NCBI GenBank assembly: GCA_947502265.1
Contig: CANMZB010000009.1
Span: 100,920 to 164,919, forward strand
DNA: 64,000 nucleotides
DNA from: an uncultured Sulfitobacter sp.
Lineage (GTDB): Bacteria > Pseudomonadota > Alphaproteobacteria > Rhodobacterales > Rhodobacteraceae
Reading direction: 5' to 3'
The notes under the pieces were generated by a model. The model saw only the letters and a program-made list of their open reading frames with translations, was not told the origin of the DNA and made no database searches. A program made the position numbers and the translations under genes. This document shows positions 63,433 to 64,000 of the stretch, piece after piece. Position 1 is the first letter of the stretch, and each line of letters opens with the position of its first letter.

Positions 63433-63850
63433 ATGAATTCCTGCTCTTCCCGTATTATGTGCGATTAACGCAGGGCTTGACCGTGAAGCCCAGCAAATTT
63501 TTATTCATGCCGGCATGTTAGACTTCACTCAATTTGAAAGGAGCGAGACAGGGGGCATGTACAAAACCGGTTGACGTCGAGGCCGACCGCTTGACTGTGG
63601 GCATCCTCGCAGTTTGTTTCTTACGATCTTCCCAGGGCCAAATTGGGAACCACTGACCTCTGTGCAGCAATGCCTCGGGGTCATATTTAAGTGATTGCCA
63701 ACGAAATAAGGCGAAAAGCTATTGGGACGATTTGCAGCGCTGTGCCGCCCGCGATGAACAGCAAGCCGCGCCGTGCCCCGCGTGAAGATGCAAGCAAGTT
63801 TTGCACCATTGGAAGGCGCACATTTTCCTCCCGTGTTTCGCCGGAATATC
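63433..63850. other. Gene-free spacer with a possible gene remnant
   Basis: No supported gene in these 418 bases. On the minus strand, a frame with VQNLLASSRGARRGLL and a hydrophobic stretch IVPIAFRLISLAIT reads for about 40 codons next to the IS end, without recognised family. It could be a fragment of a membrane gene broken by the insertion. Confidence 0.4.
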
Positions 63851-64000
63851 TAGGGTCAGGACCCATTAATTGATTGAGGTTGTCGCGTTGTCATGATTCA
63901 CGATCCCTAGTTTCGGGGGATAGCATGAGCAATTTATACTGGCTTACTGAGGCGCAGATGGAGCGTTTGCGGCCTTACTTTCCAAAGAGCCGAGGTCGTG
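63851..64000 (+). mobile_element. Left end of an IS5-family insertion sequence (IS427-like)
   Basis: TAGGGTCAGGACCCATTAAT at 63851 looks like the terminal inverted repeat of this group, 74 bases before a transposase start. The element runs past the window edge, so the right end and target duplication cannot be checked. Confidence 0.7.
63925..64000 (+). CDS. IS5-family transposase, N-terminal fragment
   Basis: Only 25 residues are visible: MSNLYWLTEAQMERLRPYFP and a following KSRGR. This start is characteristic of two-frame IS5/IS427 transposases, whose N-terminal DUF4096-like domain begins WLTEAQMERLRPYFPKSRGRPR. The catalytic DDE part is outside the window. Confidence 0.85.
   Translation, partial: MSNLYWLTEAQMERLRPYFPKSRGR

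Noticed and set aside
63691..63873. 60-residue plus frame near the right edge
   Set aside because: It runs across the terminal repeat of the IS and so spans a junction; it shows no family features.

Overview
The window is a GC-rich (roughly 60 %) chromosomal segment of an alphaproteobacterium, most probably a marine member of the Rhodobacteraceae (Roseobacter group). This rests on the gene families and their order: DUF2927 lipoprotein with TelA/XpaC, gatCA, RNase P RNA beside rpmG, a choline-sulfatase bet operon, a short PraR/PhrR-like XRE regulator, a propionate-type ScfR/RamB-like regulator and DUF2270. The genus cannot be told from the sequence alone. About sixty protein genes are densely packed, many joined by 1-4 base stop/start overlaps. 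One RNA gene is clear (rnpB). No tRNA, rRNA or CRISPR array was seen. One insertion sequence enters at the right edge.

Layout. 1-3.8 kb: end of an ABC exporter, a BON-LysM protein, and an acyl-CoA synthetase translationally coupled to an HSL-type esterase. 3.8-11.8 kb (minus strand): a peptide-uptake operon of CocE/NonD hydrolase, Tat-type binding protein, two permeases, a fused double ATPase and an alkaline-phosphatase-superfamily hydrolase. 12.1-20.1 kb: a large BapA-type adhesin with about seven 98-residue Ig-like repeats, followed by its own type I secretion apparatus (TolC-like lipoprotein, LapB-like ABC exporter, HlyD adaptor). 20.2-27.3 kb (minus): dtd, a nitroreductase, and a membrane/stress module of zinc-ribbon membrane protein, truncated RidA, SPFH-GYF protein, DUF2927 lipoprotein, TelA, XpaC and a very small membrane peptide. 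27.5-34 kb: housekeeping genes rluB, tadA, an MBL hydrolase, gatC, gatA, an Excalibur-type lipoprotein, an AmpD-like amidase, rnpB and rpmG.

34-43.6 kb: BI-1 family membrane protein, XRE regulator with a strong inverted repeat upstream, a HisN-like phosphatase, 8-oxoguanine deaminase, a CAP lipoprotein, a 617-base gene-poor stretch, guanine deaminase, mgtE, 5-formyl-THF cyclo-ligase and a YmdB-type phosphodiesterase. 43.7-50.3 kb: two convergent SLC13/TrkA-C transporters of identical length (590 residues), PmpR-type regulator, ArgO/LysE exporter and an EamA exporter. 50.3-55.8 kb: betI, betC, betB, betA, converting choline sulfate to glycine betaine, with a BetI-like operator and a long hairpin between betB and betA. 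55.9-63.4 kb: a secreted nuclease, a ScfR/RamB-type regulator, a Bcr/CflA exporter, and a minus-strand group of DUF2270, HdeD, COG4425 hydrolase and patatin genes. 63.85 kb to the end: left end of an IS5-family element.

Functionally the segment mixes core translation/RNA genes with osmolyte metabolism, surface attachment, peptide scavenging and envelope-stress genes. The best candidates for a poorly characterised system are the SPFH/TelA/XpaC/zinc-ribbon operon and the COG4425-patatin-HdeD-DUF2270 membrane group.
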